64,000 bases of DNA from Planococcus sp. PAMC 21323 (GTDB taxonomy: Bacteria > Bacillota > Bacilli > Bacillales_A > Planococcaceae): NCBI RefSeq assembly GCF_000785555.1, contig NZ_CP009129.1, positions 1,922,001-1,986,000 on the forward strand, in the 5' to 3' direction. The notes under the pieces were generated by a model. It saw only the letters and a program-made list of their open reading frames with translations. It had not been told where the DNA came from and ran no database searches. Positions 9,177-19,992 of this stretch are shown here, piece by piece. Both the position numbers and the translations under genes were made by a program. The stretch's first letter is position 1. The number at the start of each line of letters is the position of its first letter.

Positions 9177-10535
9177 TTACTTAAAAAGCGAGTCTAGACC
9201 TGGCATTCCCATTTTCTTTTTGCCTTTTTTCGTGTTCATGCCAGACATTTGTTTCATCATTTTCTTCATATCTTCAAACTGTTTTAATAGTCTGTTGACA
9301 TCTTGAATATTAGTTCCTGAACCTTTAGCAATTCGTTTTTTACGATTTGCATTAATGATTTCAGGAGTGGTTTTCTCTTTTTTCGTCATCGAATAGATAA
9401 TTGCTTCTACACGATCCATTTGACCTTCATCCACTTTCGCGTTTTCCAGCCCTTTGATTTTATTAGCACCTGGAAGCATTTTTAAAATTTCATCTAATGG
9501 TCCCATTTGTTTTACTTGTGACATTTGTTCTAGGAAGTCATCGAAAGTAAATGTCGACGTTCTAAACTTCTCTTCTAACTCTTTTGCTTTTGACTCATCA
9601 ACGTTCGATTGTGCCTTTTCAATCAAGGACAACATGTCGCCCATACCAAGTATCCGTGACGCCATGCGTTCCGGATGGAAGGCTTCGAGTGCATCCATTT
9701 TCTCGCCCATCCCGACAAATTTAATCGGTTTTTGGGTAACGGCACGGATTGATAGCGCGGCACCGCCTCGAGTATCACCATCGAGCTTTGTTAAGACAAC
9801 GCCAGTAATGCCAATTGCTGCATCGAAGTTTTGAGCCACATTGACAGCATCTTGACCCGTCATCGAATCGACAACAAGAAAAATTTCATCCGGCTCTTTA
9901 AGCGCACGAATATCTTTTAATTCCTGCATTAGCGCTTCATCTACATGTAAACGCCCTGCTGTATCAATAATAACTGTATCTAAATGCTCTGCTTTGGCAT
10001 GTTCGATTGCTTGACGTGCAATCTCTACAGGAGACATCTCTGTCCCTTTTGAGAATACAGGAAGAGATAGTTGTTTACCGATGGTCTCTAACTGTTGTAT
10101 CGCTGCTGGACGATATACATCGGCCGCTACTAATAGCGGTTTACGATTGTGTTTTCTGCGCAATAAATTGGCGAGCTTCCCAGTAGTTGTCGTTTTACCG
10201 GCACCTTGTAAACCAACCATCATAATAACTGTTGGTTGCTTTGTTGAGAACTCGATTTTCCGTTCTTCGCCGCCCATCAATTCCGTCAGCTCATCTTTAA
10301 CGATTTTAACAACTTGCTGTCCTGGCGTTAAGCTGTCCATGACATCTTGTCCAATCGCTCGTTCACTGATTTTCTTGACAAATTCTTTTACAACTTTTAA
10401 ATTGACATCCGCTTCGATCAAGGCGAAACGAACTTCACGCATCATTTCTTTAACGTCTGCTTCGTTGACTTTACCTTTGCCTTTAATCTTAGTCATCGTA
10501 CCTTGCAGGCGTTCGGATAAACCTTCAAATGCCAT
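9177..10535 (-). CDS. ffh: Signal recognition particle protein Ffh
   Basis: Ffh (SRP54) binds signal sequences of nascent proteins with the SRP RNA and docks on FtsY. The 452-residue protein has an N-terminal helical bundle and a G domain with GLQGAGKTTTTGKLA (P-loop about 108-115), IIDTAGRLHVDEA and TKLDGDTRGGAA. Its methionine-rich M domain is in the last third (KQMGPLDEILKMLPG, MKKMMKQMSGM). It starts 12 bp after ylxM, its usual partner, and both use the promoter at about 10904-10933. Confidence 0.98.
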   Translation of the reverse strand: MAFEGLSERLQGTMTKIKGKGKVNEADVKEMMREVRFALIEADVNLKVVKEFVKKISERAIGQDVMDSLTPGQQVVKIVKDELTELMGGEERKIEFSTKQPTVIMMVGLQGAGKTTTTGKLANLLRRKHNRKPLLVAADVYRPAAIQQLETIGKQLSLPVFSKGTEMSPVEIARQAIEHAKAEHLDTVIIDTAGRLHVDEALMQELKDIRALKEPDEIFLVVDSMTGQDAVNVAQNFDAAIGITGVVLTKLDGDTRGGAALSIRAVTQKPIKFVGMGEKMDALEAFHPERMASRILGMGDMLSLIEKAQSNVDESKAKELEEKFRTSTFTFDDFLEQMSQVKQMGPLDEILKMLPGANKIKGLENAKVDEGQMDRVEAIIYSMTKKEKTTPEIINANRKKRIAKGSGTNIQDVNRLLKQFEDMKKMMKQMSGMNTKKGKKKMGMPGLDSLFK

Positions 10536-10547
10536 TCTTTCCGCCTC

Positions 10548-10880
10548 CTAATCCCATTCCTTTAGTTCGCCCAAAAATTGCTGAATACGTTCTTCTGTGA
10601 ATGGCTTTTTTTCAAATGACGAAACCAATTGCTGCCTTTTTTGGAACTTCTCGAAAAGCTGCAATTTGCGTTCATATTCTTCTAGCATTGCTTCTGTCCG
10701 GCGAATATTATCATATACTGCTTGACGGGTAATAGTGTATTCTTCCGCAATTTCACCCAATGAATGGTCATCTAAATAATACAGCATCATATAGCTGCGC
10801 TGTTTAGGTGTCAGTAGTTCTTGATAGAAATCAAACAAATAATTCATACGTGTTGTTTTTTCTAGTCCCATCATTGCCAC
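10548..10880 (-). CDS. ylxM: YlxM family helix-turn-helix protein
   Basis: YlxM is a 110-residue DNA/RNA-binding-like protein that in Gram-positive bacteria is encoded with ffh and modulates SRP pathway activity. The sigma-factor region-4-like helix-turn-helix is seen in [26 protein letters not shown]. The chosen ATG at 10880 follows GGTGAG. A second in-frame ATG two codons on is also possible. It directly precedes ffh. Confidence 0.92.
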   Translation of the reverse strand: MAMMGLEKTTRMNYLFDFYQELLTPKQRSYMMLYYLDDHSLGEIAEEYTITRQAVYDNIRRTEAMLEEYERKLQLFEKFQKRQQLVSSFEKKPFTEERIQQFLGELKEWD

Positions 10881-10903
10881 TCACCCCATTCGTTCTCATG
10901 CTT

Positions 10904-10933
10904 AGAATACTGAATAACGAAAGTACTGTCAAG
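10904..10933 (-). promoter_or_regulatory. Promoter of ylxM-ffh
   Basis: On the minus strand a consensus TTGACA (10928-10933) and TATTCT (10904-10909) are spaced by 18 bp in the short gap between ftsY and ylxM. This lets ylxM-ffh be transcribed separately from smc-ftsY. Confidence 0.55.
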
Positions 10934-10938
10934 TATTT

Positions 10939-11955
10939 TTACTTGTCTGCATCTTCGTCTTCTAATTGTTGCTCCTGATCCAATCCCTCTGCAAACAAAC
11001 CATAAACATATTTTTGTGCATCAAATGGTTGTAAATCATCGATTTTTTCACCAAGTCCAACAAATTTCACCGGAATTTTTAACTTATTACGGATTGCTAA
11101 TACAATTCCACCTTTTGCCGTTCCATCAAGTTTTGTTAAAACAATGCCTGTTACGTCTGTAACTTCTTTAAATGTCTGTGCTTGTAGCATCGCATTTTGA
11201 CCTGTAGTTGCATCAAGAGCTAGTAGTACTTCATGTGGAGCACCAGGAATCTCACGCGAAATGACACGATGAACTTTTTGGAGTTCATTCATCAAATTGA
11301 CTTTGTTTTGTAGACGTCCTGCCGTATCACAGATTAACACATCTACACCGCGAGACTTCGCTGAGCGTACAGCATCATACATAACGGCTGCAGGGTCTGA
11401 TCCTTCACTTTGCTTGATGACGTCAACACCGACGCGTTTGCCCCAAACATCCAATTGTTCAATTGCTCCTGCACGGAAAGTATCACCGGCAGCAAGCATA
11501 ACGGTTTTACCTTCGTTTTTAAAGCGATGAGCCAATTTACCAATGGTTGTCGTTTTCCCAACCCCGTTGACACCTACCATTAAAATAACCGTTAAACCTT
11601 CAACAAAATTAATTTCATTGATTTCCGCTTCGCCAGCTTCATATATTTCTACTAGTTTTTCTGAAATAACGGATTGGACATTCGAAGTATCTTTTACATT
11701 TTTTCGTTGAACTTCAAAACGCAAGTCATCCATTAACTCAATAACGGTTTCAAATCCTACATCCGCTTGCAGTAAGATTTCTTCTAATTCTTCGAAAAAG
11801 TCTTCATCTACTTTACGGTATTTCGCTACCAAATCGTTGATTTTAGATGTAAAGCCAACTCGGGTTTTAGCTAAACCCTCTTTGTATTTTTCAGTTGATT
11901 CTTCAGCTTCGGCATTGCCAGCAAATTTATCTTTTAATTTTTTGAAGAAACTCAC
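10939..11955 (-). CDS. ftsY: Signal recognition particle receptor FtsY
   Basis: FtsY is the membrane-associated SRP receptor GTPase that delivers ribosome-nascent chain complexes to SecYEG. The 338-residue protein has a short acidic A region, an N domain, and a G domain with GVNGVGKTTTIGKLAH (P-loop about 128-135), ICDTAGRLQNKVNLM and TKLDGTAKGG. It starts 17 bp after smc, the usual order, and ends with an acidic tail (QQLEDEDADK). Confidence 0.97.
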   Translation of the reverse strand: MSFFKKLKDKFAGNAEAEESTEKYKEGLAKTRVGFTSKINDLVAKYRKVDEDFFEELEEILLQADVGFETVIELMDDLRFEVQRKNVKDTSNVQSVISEKLVEIYEAGEAEINEINFVEGLTVILMVGVNGVGKTTTIGKLAHRFKNEGKTVMLAAGDTFRAGAIEQLDVWGKRVGVDVIKQSEGSDPAAVMYDAVRSAKSRGVDVLICDTAGRLQNKVNLMNELQKVHRVISREIPGAPHEVLLALDATTGQNAMLQAQTFKEVTDVTGIVLTKLDGTAKGGIVLAIRNKLKIPVKFVGLGEKIDDLQPFDAQKYVYGLFAEGLDQEQQLEDEDADK

Positions 11956-11972
11956 AGGTGAACACTCCTTTT

Positions 11973-14900
11973 TCAGGTTTTTTCTTCGAGCTTGACTGAT
12001 ACCAATTTAGAAATTCCGGATTCTTGCATAGTAATGCCATATAAAACATCGGCACCTTCCATCGTTCCTTTACGATGAGTAATAACAATGAATTGCGTGT
12101 CTTCACTGAACTTCTTCAAGTATTGACTGTAACGCACGACATTTGATTCATCAAGCGCAGCTTCGACTTCATCTAACACACAAAACGGCACAGGGCGAAC
12201 GTTTAATATCGCGAACAATAAAGCAATCGCAGTGAGTGCACGTTCTCCACCTGATAGCAAACTCAAATTCTGCAGTTTTTTACCAGGTGGTTGTGCAATA
12301 ATTTCAACCCCTGTCATTAACATATCTTTAGGATTTGTTAGGACTAAATCAGCCGCCCCCCCGCCAAATAATTCTTTAAAGGCCCGCTGGAACTGTATAC
12401 GAATGGCATGGAACGTGTCATCAAAACGACTCGTCATTTCTCCATCCATTTCGCGAATTAATGTACGCAAAGTTTCTTTAGCCTCGTTTAAATCGTCACG
12501 TTGCTCTGTTAAAAAGGCATGGCGATCCGAAACATGCTCATACTCTTCAATTGCTCCAATATGAACAGGACCCAATTCTTCAATAGATTGCTTGAGTAGC
12601 TTAACTTTTCTGCGGACCGCTGTTTCTTCGTCTTTCATTTCAAATTGTTTCGCTTGCTCAAGTGTTAATTGATAATTGGTTTCGAGCTGTGCGATAAAGC
12701 TTTGAATTTGAACTTCTAGACGTGTCGATTTGACTTCATAAATCCGAATCGCTTCTTCATACCCTTTATAGATACGTTGCTGTTCTTTTAAGTTTTCTTC
12801 TAAATTATTCAAGCTGCTCTGTTCTTTTGCACGCAGCTCTTTTGTTTCGTTAATCGTTTGTTGAATTTGAATTTTTTTCGCAGACCAAACTTTTATTTCT
12901 TGTAGAATTTCTTCGTCAGAATAAACTTTTGCAGCTTCTTCTGATTGAATCCACTCTAATTCTTTTTGGTGATCCTGCAATTTTTGACTACTTTTTTCTA
13001 GTCGTTCAAAAAGTTCCGCTTCGCTAGCAGTTAGCTGAGCAACGCGTTCTTTTGTCACGGCATAAAGAGATTTTTGTTCTGCTAACTTTTCAAGCACTTG
13101 ATCCCGTGCCGACTCATTTTGTTGCTTAAACAAAGTCAGTTCATCAATTTTCACTGTTATGTCGTTAAGTTCACCAACAATACTATCTAGTCGAGTAGTC
13201 GCTGCCTCTTTGCGTTTTGTTACCGCTGTTAAATCGTATTCTTTGTTTTTCTGTTCGGCTTCAAAAATGTCGTATCGTTCTAAAGTGGTTTTTAACACTG
13301 CTTCTATTTCTCGTAAAAGAATAGAGCTTTCCGCTTCCATATCACGATATTTTTCGCCTTCAGTTTGTAAAATCCGAATATTTTCTTCAGCTGCTTTGAC
13401 TCTTTCTTGTTCTTTACGCACAGTTTTTTCAGCCGTTAAGATGGTTTCTTCTAGCTCAGTTGCCTGTATAAGCAATTGATCAAGTTCGGCTTTTCGTGTA
13501 AAGAAAGAGGCTTGCGTTTTGTTAGCGCCACCGGTCATCGACCCACCTGCATTAACGATATCGCCTTCAAGTGTCACGACACGGAAACGGTTACCGGTAG
13601 CTTTAGCAATCGCGGTTGCACCTTTTAAATCTTCAGCAATTATTACGTTGCCTAATAAATTCTCTATAATCATGCTATATTGCGGATCATAGTTAACCAA
13701 TTTAAATGCCATACTAATGTATGACGGATGCTTACTTACAGTTGCTAAAGTGTGTTCAGGAATCGTTCTTGGCTTCATAACTGTCATTGGTAAGAACGTA
13801 GAGCGACCTGCTCTTTTCTTCCGAAGAAAATCGATTGCTTCTCGAGCATGCTGTTCAGTTTCAGTCACAATGTGCTGACTAGATGCGCCTAGAGCAGTTT
13901 CAATCGCTTTGGCGTAGTTTTTTTCTACTTGGGCGAGTTCGGCAACCGCTCCTCGAATTCCTTGCAATTGACCTTTTTCTCGAGCTACCAATACTTCTTT
14001 TACACCTTGGAAAAAGCCTGAAAAATCAGCTTCTAATTCTTGTAAGGTCTCGATGCGAGCTGTCAATTGCTTTTGCGATTGATATGCTTGAAATAACATC
14101 GATTGCTTTTGTTCAAAAGCTTGTTTTTGTTGCTGATAATCAGCTTCACTTTCTTTATATTGCTGACGTTTTGCATCCAATGTGGATCTGACTTCTTGAA
14201 CATCTTTTTCTGCTCGCACTTTTTCAGCTTTTAGCTTTGAAAGTTCTGCGGAAAAATCTGCCCGTTGCGTATTGATACGTCCAGAAGACTCTGTTAATTG
14301 TTGTTCTTGCAAATTGATATTTTTAAACTCGTTTTTGACTGTTGCTTGTTCGTTCATCAAATCAATATAAATCGACTTACAATTTTCAATTTCAATTTCA
14401 ATATCGGCCGGTGTTCGGTTTAGTTGTTCTTCAAGTTGTTGAATCGCTATTCGGATTGATTGACGCTCGCTTTTACGTTCTTCTAACAAAGCGAGTTGCT
14501 CGCTATGTTTTTTCTTTAAAAGTTCATTTTCCTGCTTTTCAGCCTCTAAATTTTCTTGTAATTGCAATGCTTGACGATCTGCATTGCTCTTTTTTTCAGA
14601 CATCAACAATTTACGCCCTTGCCATTTTTCTGTCTCAGCACTCGCTTCGACTAAAGCATTTTGCGCTTTATCTATCTTATTATCCATGTCAAAAAGCGTC
14701 TTCCGTATTTTAGCGACAAGACGCTCTTTATCATTAATTTCAGTCGATAATTGCTGCTCTTTTGCAGAATGCTCTGCAGCGTCATTCGCTAAACGGCTTA
14801 GCTCTTGCTCAAGATTGCCTGCATCGTAAGCTAGTAAAGCAATATCCGCATCTTTTAGTTGCTCATTCATGTCTAAAAAGTCTCTTGCAGTTGAAGCTTG

Positions 14901-15521
14901 AATTTGAAGCGGTTCCATTCGCCCGTCCAGTTCATGCAAAATATCAAGCACGCGATTCAAGTTTTCATCGGTCTCATTTAATTTGACTTCAGCTTTTTTC
15001 TTGCGTTGCTTGTATTTTAAAACGCCCGCTGCTTCTTCAAAGATTGAACGACGCTCTTCTGCTTTTGAATTAAGAATTTCATCAACTCGCCCTTGAGAAA
15101 TAATCGAAAAAGCTTCTTTCCCAAGACCAGAATCCATGAACAAGTCCGTAATGTCTTTTAAACGACAATTTTGCTTATTTAACAAATAAGCACTTTCACC
15201 ACTACGAAAAACCCTTCTCGTTACGCTAATTTCGCTGTAATCAAGAGGGACTCGACCATCTGTATTATCTAGAATTAACGTTACTTCCGCAAAATTCAAT
15301 GGCTTTCTAGAATCACTACCTGCAAAAATAACATCTTCCATTTTAGCCCCGCGCAGTGATTTCGCTGATTGTTCTCCGAGCACCCACCGGATGGCGTCCG
15401 TAACATTACTTTTACCACTTCCGTTTGGCCCAACAACCGCTGTTACTCCGGGAACAAAGTCGATGCCTATGCGATCTGCAAACGACTTGAATCCCATGAC
15501 TTCCAATCTTTTCAAAAACAT
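11973..15521 (-). CDS. smc: Chromosome segregation protein SMC
   Basis: SMC is the ATPase of the condensin-like SMC-ScpAB complex that organises and segregates chromosomes. The 1182-residue protein has an N-terminal Walker A (GPNGSGKSN, about 31-39), a long coiled coil and a hinge around residues 510-660 with GGSMTGG near its end. A second coiled coil leads to a C-terminal head with the LSGGERALTA signature and FCVLDEVEAALDE Walker B. Coding is uninterrupted and of normal length. It starts 2 bp after the rnc stop, so the two are tightly linked. Confidence 0.98.
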   Translation of the reverse strand: MFLKRLEVMGFKSFADRIGIDFVPGVTAVVGPNGSGKSNVTDAIRWVLGEQSAKSLRGAKMEDVIFAGSDSRKPLNFAEVTLILDNTDGRVPLDYSEISVTRRVFRSGESAYLLNKQNCRLKDITDLFMDSGLGKEAFSIISQGRVDEILNSKAEERRSIFEEAAGVLKYKQRKKKAEVKLNETDENLNRVLDILHELDGRMEPLQIQASTARDFLDMNEQLKDADIALLAYDAGNLEQELSRLANDAAEHSAKEQQLSTEINDKERLVAKIRKTLFDMDNKIDKAQNALVEASAETEKWQGRKLLMSEKKSNADRQALQLQENLEAEKQENELLKKKHSEQLALLEERKSERQSIRIAIQQLEEQLNRTPADIEIEIENCKSIYIDLMNEQATVKNEFKNINLQEQQLTESSGRINTQRADFSAELSKLKAEKVRAEKDVQEVRSTLDAKRQQYKESEADYQQQKQAFEQKQSMLFQAYQSQKQLTARIETLQELEADFSGFFQGVKEVLVAREKGQLQGIRGAVAELAQVEKNYAKAIETALGASSQHIVTETEQHAREAIDFLRKKRAGRSTFLPMTVMKPRTIPEHTLATVSKHPSYISMAFKLVNYDPQYSMIIENLLGNVIIAEDLKGATAIAKATGNRFRVVTLEGDIVNAGGSMTGGANKTQASFFTRKAELDQLLIQATELEETILTAEKTVRKEQERVKAAEENIRILQTEGEKYRDMEAESSILLREIEAVLKTTLERYDIFEAEQKNKEYDLTAVTKRKEAATTRLDSIVGELNDITVKIDELTLFKQQNESARDQVLEKLAEQKSLYAVTKERVAQLTASEAELFERLEKSSQKLQDHQKELEWIQSEEAAKVYSDEEILQEIKVWSAKKIQIQQTINETKELRAKEQSSLNNLEENLKEQQRIYKGYEEAIRIYEVKSTRLEVQIQSFIAQLETNYQLTLEQAKQFEMKDEETAVRRKVKLLKQSIEELGPVHIGAIEEYEHVSDRHAFLTEQRDDLNEAKETLRTLIREMDGEMTSRFDDTFHAIRIQFQRAFKELFGGGAADLVLTNPKDMLMTGVEIIAQPPGKKLQNLSLLSGGERALTAIALLFAILNVRPVPFCVLDEVEAALDESNVVRYSQYLKKFSEDTQFIVITHRKGTMEGADVLYGITMQESGISKLVSVKLEEKT

Positions 15522-15523
15522 TA

Positions 15524-16279
15524 TTACTCCTCCGCCGCTTCCTGCAATTTACGGATTGCCAGCTGAGCTGCTTGCTGTTCCGCTTCTTTTTTCGACCTGC
15601 CATTACCAACGCCGAGCTCTCTATCTGCTAGAGAAACCCGAGTCACAAATACACGACTGTGGGCAGGTCCGATTTCATCTATAATTTCATAACTCAATGT
15701 GCCTGTATTTTTTTGCTGAACCAATTCTTGCAATTGACTCTTATAATCCATCACATGCGAAAAAGCACCGATATCTACTTTTGGAAACAACACCATTTCC
15801 AAAAATGCGACCACAGGTTCTAAGCCTTGGTCTAGATAAAGAGCACCGATATACGATTCGAAAACATCAGCTAGTAACGCAGGCCGTGTTCGGCCACCAG
15901 TTAACTCTTCCCCTTTGCCTAAAAGGATGTATTTACCAAATCCAAGTTCATTAGCAAATAAAACCAGTGAAGGTTCACAAACGATTGCTGCACGCAACTT
16001 TGTCAATTCGCCTTCGCTCATTTCAGGATATTTCATGTACAGGTAATGCGAGACGGATAATTCCAACACTGCATCTCCTAGAAATTCCAGACGTTCGTTA
16101 TCGGTAAATTGTTTTCTTCGATGCTCATTCACATAAGATGAATGGGTAAAAGCTTGATACAGCAATGCAGGCTTTTTGAATGTGATATTCAGCTCTTTTT
16201 GCAATTGTTCAAATGCCGCTTTAGCGCTTTCTTTTATGACGCCAGGCTTTTGATGATTCGTTTTTCTATTTATCGCCAT
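15524..16279 (-). CDS. rnc: Ribonuclease III
   Basis: RNase III cleaves double-stranded RNA, including rRNA precursors. I start it at the ATG at 16277-16279, which has GGAAGG nine bases upstream. This gives 251 aa, close to the B. subtilis protein; an upstream TTG would add 11 residues. The catalytic signature [13 protein letters not shown] lies at about 61-73, and a C-terminal double-stranded RNA-binding domain ends with [19 protein letters not shown]. It is followed directly by smc. Confidence 0.96.
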   Translation of the reverse strand: MAINRKTNHQKPGVIKESAKAAFEQLQKELNITFKKPALLYQAFTHSSYVNEHRRKQFTDNERLEFLGDAVLELSVSHYLYMKYPEMSEGELTKLRAAIVCEPSLVLFANELGFGKYILLGKGEELTGGRTRPALLADVFESYIGALYLDQGLEPVVAFLEMVLFPKVDIGAFSHVMDYKSQLQELVQQKNTGTLSYEIIDEIGPAHSRVFVTRVSLADRELGVGNGRSKKEAEQQAAQLAIRKLQEAAEE

Positions 16280-16337
16280 TTTTATCTGCCTTCCTTTGTG
16301 TACTTCTTTCAATTTTACCTTTTTTTCAACTAATGTG

Positions 16338-16389
16338 CAAAAGAGAATTGACGCACAATCGCTTAGTATAACAGCAATCGTGCGTCAAT
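16338..16389 (-). terminator. Hairpin terminator between acpP and rnc
   Basis: A 16-bp stem, ATTGACGCACGATTGC / GCGATTGTGCGTCAAT (with two G-T pairs), lies just past the acpP stop. Its T-tract is weak (TCTCTTTTG), so some read-through into rnc-smc is likely. Confidence 0.65.
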
Positions 16390-16400
16390 AGTTTTACAAA

Positions 16401-16634
16401 TTATTGTTTCTTTTCGATATACGTTACTGCGTCGCCTACTGTCGTCATGTTTTCAGCGTCCTCGTCAGAAATCTCCATATCGAACTCATCTTCAAGTTCC
16501 ATAACAAGTTCTACTACGTCCAATGAATCTGCACCTAGGTCACCTGTGAAAGAAGCCTCAAGTTTCACTTCGCTTTCTTCTACACCTAGACGATCCACGA
16601 TTACTTTAGTTACTCTATCTAATACTGTTGACAA
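16401..16634 (-). CDS. acpP: Acyl carrier protein
   Basis: Acyl carrier protein carries growing fatty acyl chains on a phosphopantetheine arm. I start it at the TTG at 16632-16634, seven bases after GGAGGT. The in-frame GTG upstream lies inside that ribosome binding site. This gives 77 residues, the B. subtilis length. The attachment serine is in [12 protein letters not shown] (about Ser37), and the acidic helix [15 protein letters not shown] is typical. It is the last gene of the fapR operon and is followed by a hairpin. Confidence 0.97.
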   Translation of the reverse strand: MSTVLDRVTKVIVDRLGVEESEVKLEASFTGDLGADSLDVVELVMELEDEFDMEISDEDAENMTTVGDAVTYIEKKQ

Positions 16635-16674
16635 TGTCGTCACCTCCCCTCAAATCAGTATACAAAAAAATCAT

Positions 16675-17421
16675 CTACATGACCATGCCGCCGTCAAGAT
16701 GAAGCGTTTGGCCAGTCATATAAGATGCATCATCTGAAGCTAAAAACAATGCAGCTTTTGCAACGTCTTCTGGTGCCCCGAAACGACCTAATGGAATTTG
16801 TCCCATCATCGCTTTTTGAACATCCTCACTCAATTGATCCGTCATATCAGTCGTGATAAAGCCAGGTGCCACAGCGTTTGCTGTAATGCCACGGCTCGCT
16901 AGTTCACGCGCTGTTGTTTTCGTTAAACCAATGACGCCCGCTTTTGCCGCAACATAGTTTGCTTGGCCAGCATTGCCCATCACGCCTACGATTGATGCGA
17001 TATTGACAATTCGCCCAGAGCGTTGTTTCATCATTTGACGAGTTACGGCTTTCGTGCAAATAAATACACCTTTTAAGTTGATGTTAATAACATCGTCCCA
17101 TTCGTCGTCTTTCATGCGCATCATTAAATTATCTCGTGTGATGCCTGCATTGTTTACTAAAATATCAACAGAACCAAAGGTTTTCATCGTCTCATCAACC
17201 ATTGCTTTAACCGATTCAGCATCCGAAACATTTGCTTTAACGGCAATCGCTGTACCGCCATTAGCTTCGATATCAGCAACTACTGCTTCTGCTTTATCTT
17301 GGCTACCGCTATAATTAACAACTACTTTTGCACCGTCTGCAGCAAATTTTCGCGCTATTTCTGCTCCAATCCCACGAGATCCTCCAGTAATAATCGCTGT
17401 TTTCCCTTGAAGTTTACTCAT
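16675..17421 (-). CDS. fabG: 3-oxoacyl-[ACP] reductase
   Basis: FabG reduces 3-oxoacyl-ACP with NADPH in fatty acid elongation. The 248-residue short-chain dehydrogenase has the cofactor motif GGSRGIG (about 13-19), NNAG (about 90-93) and the catalytic Ser143, Tyr156 and Lys160 (IASIVG and NYVAAK). It overlaps fabD by 4 bp, which implies translational coupling in fapR-plsX-fabD-fabG-acpP. Confidence 0.97.
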   Translation of the reverse strand: MSKLQGKTAIITGGSRGIGAEIARKFAADGAKVVVNYSGSQDKAEAVVADIEANGGTAIAVKANVSDAESVKAMVDETMKTFGSVDILVNNAGITRDNLMMRMKDDEWDDVININLKGVFICTKAVTRQMMKQRSGRIVNIASIVGVMGNAGQANYVAAKAGVIGLTKTTARELASRGITANAVAPGFITTDMTDQLSEDVQKAMMGQIPLGRFGAPEDVAKAALFLASDDASYMTGQTLHLDGGMVM

Positions 17422-18356
17422 TTCGCCAACTCCTCTACTGCTTTTTCAAATGACTCTAAGTCATAGACTGGCAAAGTTTTAACTGAGCGATCAATTTTTT
17501 TCACTAATCCGCTCAACACTTTTCCAGGGCCAATTTCGATAAACACGGTTACACCAAGATCAATCATTTCGCGCACGGATTGTTCCCATAATACAGGAGA
17601 ATACAATTGACGAACTAGAAGATCTTGAATTTGCGTCGCATTTGTTTCTGCTTTTGCCGTCACATTCGAAACGACTGGCACTTTCGCATCTAACAAGAAA
17701 GAAACACTAAGTTCTTTCGCTAAATCTTGTGACGCTGAACGCATCAATTCCGAATGGAAAGGTCCGCTAACATCAAGTGGAATAGCTCGCTTAGCACCGC
17801 GCTCTTTAGCGACGATACACGCTTGCTCAACTCCCGCTTTAGTACCTGAAATAACAATTTGCCCCGGACAATTCAAGTTTGCAAGTTGAACAACACCCGT
17901 CGTATCTGTCACTTCATTTGTTACTTTTTCCAGTTCGTCACGTTCCATACCAAGAATGGCAGCCATTGTTCCTTCACCTGCTGGGAAAGCCGTATTCATA
18001 AACAATCCACGCTTATGTACAATATTAACCGCTGTTGGAAATTCTAACACATTCGAAGTTACAAGCGCGCTGTATTCACCAAGGCTATGGCCAGCTGTAT
18101 AATCCGGTCTGATACCTGCGCGAATCAATCGTTCTGTAATCATTGAACTAACAGTTAGTAGAGCTGGTTGCGCATGATAGGTTAACGTCAGCTCTTCTTG
18201 TGGACCTTCTAGCATTAACTTAGATAAGTCTAAATCAAGCGCTTGGTTGGCGCTTTCGAAGAAATTACGGCTTGTATCGTCTGTTAAAAAGCTTTCGCCC
18301 ATTCCAACAGTTTGCGATCCTTGACCCGGGTAGATAAATGCGATCTTAGTCTTCAT
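17418..18356 (-). CDS. fabD: Malonyl-CoA:ACP transacylase
   Basis: FabD moves malonyl groups from CoA to ACP. The 312-residue protein begins with the typical [16 protein letters not shown]. The active-site serine is in [12 protein letters not shown] (about Ser91), and the partner histidine is in SGPFHSELM (about His201). Its start overlaps the end of plsX by 11 bp, and its stop overlaps the fabG start by 4 bp. Confidence 0.97.
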   Translation of the reverse strand: MKTKIAFIYPGQGSQTVGMGESFLTDDTSRNFFESANQALDLDLSKLMLEGPQEELTLTYHAQPALLTVSSMITERLIRAGIRPDYTAGHSLGEYSALVTSNVLEFPTAVNIVHKRGLFMNTAFPAGEGTMAAILGMERDELEKVTNEVTDTTGVVQLANLNCPGQIVISGTKAGVEQACIVAKERGAKRAIPLDVSGPFHSELMRSASQDLAKELSVSFLLDAKVPVVSNVTAKAETNATQIQDLLVRQLYSPVLWEQSVREMIDLGVTVFIEIGPGKVLSGLVKKIDRSVKTLPVYDLESFEKAVEELAK

Positions 18357-19344
18357 GTAAAATCTCCTTTTTCAACGTACTATAAATTGTGCCTGTCACA
18401 TCAAATTCAACCATCGTACGCGTTTGGCGTATCGCATTGAATAAAGCGTTGGCATTTGACGAACCATGTGCTTTTATCACAGGAGCTTTTAATCCGAACA
18501 ATCCAGCGCCGCCATATTCGCTATAATCCAACATGCCTTTTAAGCCTTTCAAGTCATCTTTCACAAGAAAAGCAGCTACTTTTGTTTTGACTGAACTCAT
18601 AAAGACATCTTTCATCATTGCAAAAACGTTCATGGCCGTTCCTTCAATCGTCTTCAACACCATATTGCCGGTAAAGCCGTCGGTTACCACAACATCCGCC
18701 ACACCATTAAGTAAATCACGTGACTCCACATTGCCGATAAAATTAACTGGGGCTTCTTTTAATAATGGAAAAGCAGCTTTTGTTAAATCATTGCCTTTTT
18801 TCTCTTCAGTTCCGATATTTAAAAGACCCACAGACGGATTTTTAATGCCACGAACTTTTTCAGCATAAATGCTGCCCATGATTGCATATTGCACAAGATG
18901 TTCCGGTTTAGCTTCAGCATTTGCACCCATATCAAGCATGACAAATCCTTTGCTATCAATTGTCGGCAATGTCGGGGCTAATGCCGGACGATCAACACCA
19001 TCAATGCGGCCAACGATAAACAATCCTGCTGACATCAGCGCACCTGTGTTTCCAGCTGATACACAGCCGTCTGCATTGCCATCTTTTACTGCTTGCGCCA
19101 TCCGAACCATCGATGCATCTTTTTTTCGTTTGACCGATCGCACAGGATCATCTTCCGATGTAATTACTTCTTCACAATGGACGATTGTTAACCGTTCATG
19201 TTCCGTCAGAAATTCTTGCATCTTTTCTTGATGGCCATATAGCTGAATTTCGACATCTGCGAATTCTTCTAAAGCTTTATATACACCCGCAATAATTTCT
19301 TTTGGGGCATTATCTCCGCCCATTGCATCTACTGCTATTTTCAC
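18346..19344 (-). CDS. plsX: Phosphate acyltransferase PlsX
   Basis: PlsX makes acyl-phosphate from acyl-ACP, the first step of phospholipid synthesis in Firmicutes. The 332-residue protein begins [18 protein letters not shown]. It contains the family motifs [29 protein letters not shown] and [16 protein letters not shown]. It overlaps fapR by 4 bp (ATGA type) and fabD by 11 bp. It should be repressed by FapR together with the rest of the operon. Confidence 0.97.
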   Translation of the reverse strand: MKIAVDAMGGDNAPKEIIAGVYKALEEFADVEIQLYGHQEKMQEFLTEHERLTIVHCEEVITSEDDPVRSVKRKKDASMVRMAQAVKDGNADGCVSAGNTGALMSAGLFIVGRIDGVDRPALAPTLPTIDSKGFVMLDMGANAEAKPEHLVQYAIMGSIYAEKVRGIKNPSVGLLNIGTEEKKGNDLTKAAFPLLKEAPVNFIGNVESRDLLNGVADVVVTDGFTGNMVLKTIEGTAMNVFAMMKDVFMSSVKTKVAAFLVKDDLKGLKGMLDYSEYGGAGLFGLKAPVIKAHGSSNANALFNAIRQTRTMVEFDVTGTIYSTLKKEILHED

Positions 19345-19925
19345 TTTTCTTCACCTTCACTTTGTTCTGTCATGCGATACATTTCAAATGTACCGATAAA
19401 AACCGTTTGTTGATCAACTGTAGAGGTAACTTTCACGAACGACCTATTCTTTTCAGGATGACGATCGATCACTTCCGCTTTCGCCACAATCCGTTGCCCC
19501 GCTCGAACCGGCCGCAAAAATTGCAGTTCCGATTTAACCGTTAATGCTAACTCTTCATTCATTACAGCTACCGCTAATGAATTAGCTTGTGCGAATAAAT
19601 GATGACCTCTGGCAATTTGGTTACGTTGAAAAACATGCTCAGGTTTTACATCAAAAATTGAAATTGCTTTTTGATCGAGTTCGATATCAATAATTTCGCC
19701 AATCACTTCATCAATTGGCAACGATTTAACCTCATCTTCAAATGTTTTTACAGCTACATGTTTAATACGCTCTCTTAGTTCCGGTATAGCAAGTTCCATC
19801 CGGTCTAAGCGAATCGTTTGCACACTTACGTTAAATGATACTGATAATTCTTCATCGGTCACAAAAGGATTTTCCTTAATTGAGTCTTTTAATGCTTGTT
19901 GTCGCTGTTTTTTTGGTCTTTTCAC
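19341..19925 (-). CDS. fapR: Fatty acid and phospholipid biosynthesis repressor FapR
   Basis: FapR represses lipid synthesis genes and is released from DNA by malonyl-CoA. I start it at the GTG at 19923-19925 (194 aa), because the longer reading begins inside the FapR operator and would place the promoter too close. An N-terminal helix-turn-helix ([20 protein letters not shown]) is followed by an effector-binding hot-dog domain ([20 protein letters not shown]). It is the first gene of the operon and is autoregulated, judging from the operator upstream. Confidence 0.95.
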   Translation of the reverse strand: MKRPKKQRQQALKDSIKENPFVTDEELSVSFNVSVQTIRLDRMELAIPELRERIKHVAVKTFEDEVKSLPIDEVIGEIIDIELDQKAISIFDVKPEHVFQRNQIARGHHLFAQANSLAVAVMNEELALTVKSELQFLRPVRAGQRIVAKAEVIDRHPEKNRSFVKVTSTVDQQTVFIGTFEMYRMTEQSEGEEK

Positions 19926-19942
19926 TATGTCACCGCCCGCTA

Positions 19943-19959
19943 TTAGCACTTGGTACTAA
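19943..19959 (-). promoter_or_regulatory. FapR operator
   Basis: The 17-bp near-palindrome TTAGTACCAAGTGCTAA matches the known FapR consensus half-sites (TTAGTACC...). It lies just downstream of the -10 element and upstream of the fapR start, positioned to block transcription initiation. Confidence 0.85.
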
Positions 19960-19963
19960 TATG

Positions 19964-19992
19964 AGTATATAAATAACAAAAAAAGAATGCAA
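19964..19992 (-). promoter_or_regulatory. Promoter of fapR-plsX-fabD-fabG-acpP
   Basis: On the minus strand TTGCAT (19987-19992) and TATACT (19964-19969) are spaced by 17 bp. The FapR operator overlaps the start point. The -35 element lies inside the 3' arm of the recG terminator. Confidence 0.7.
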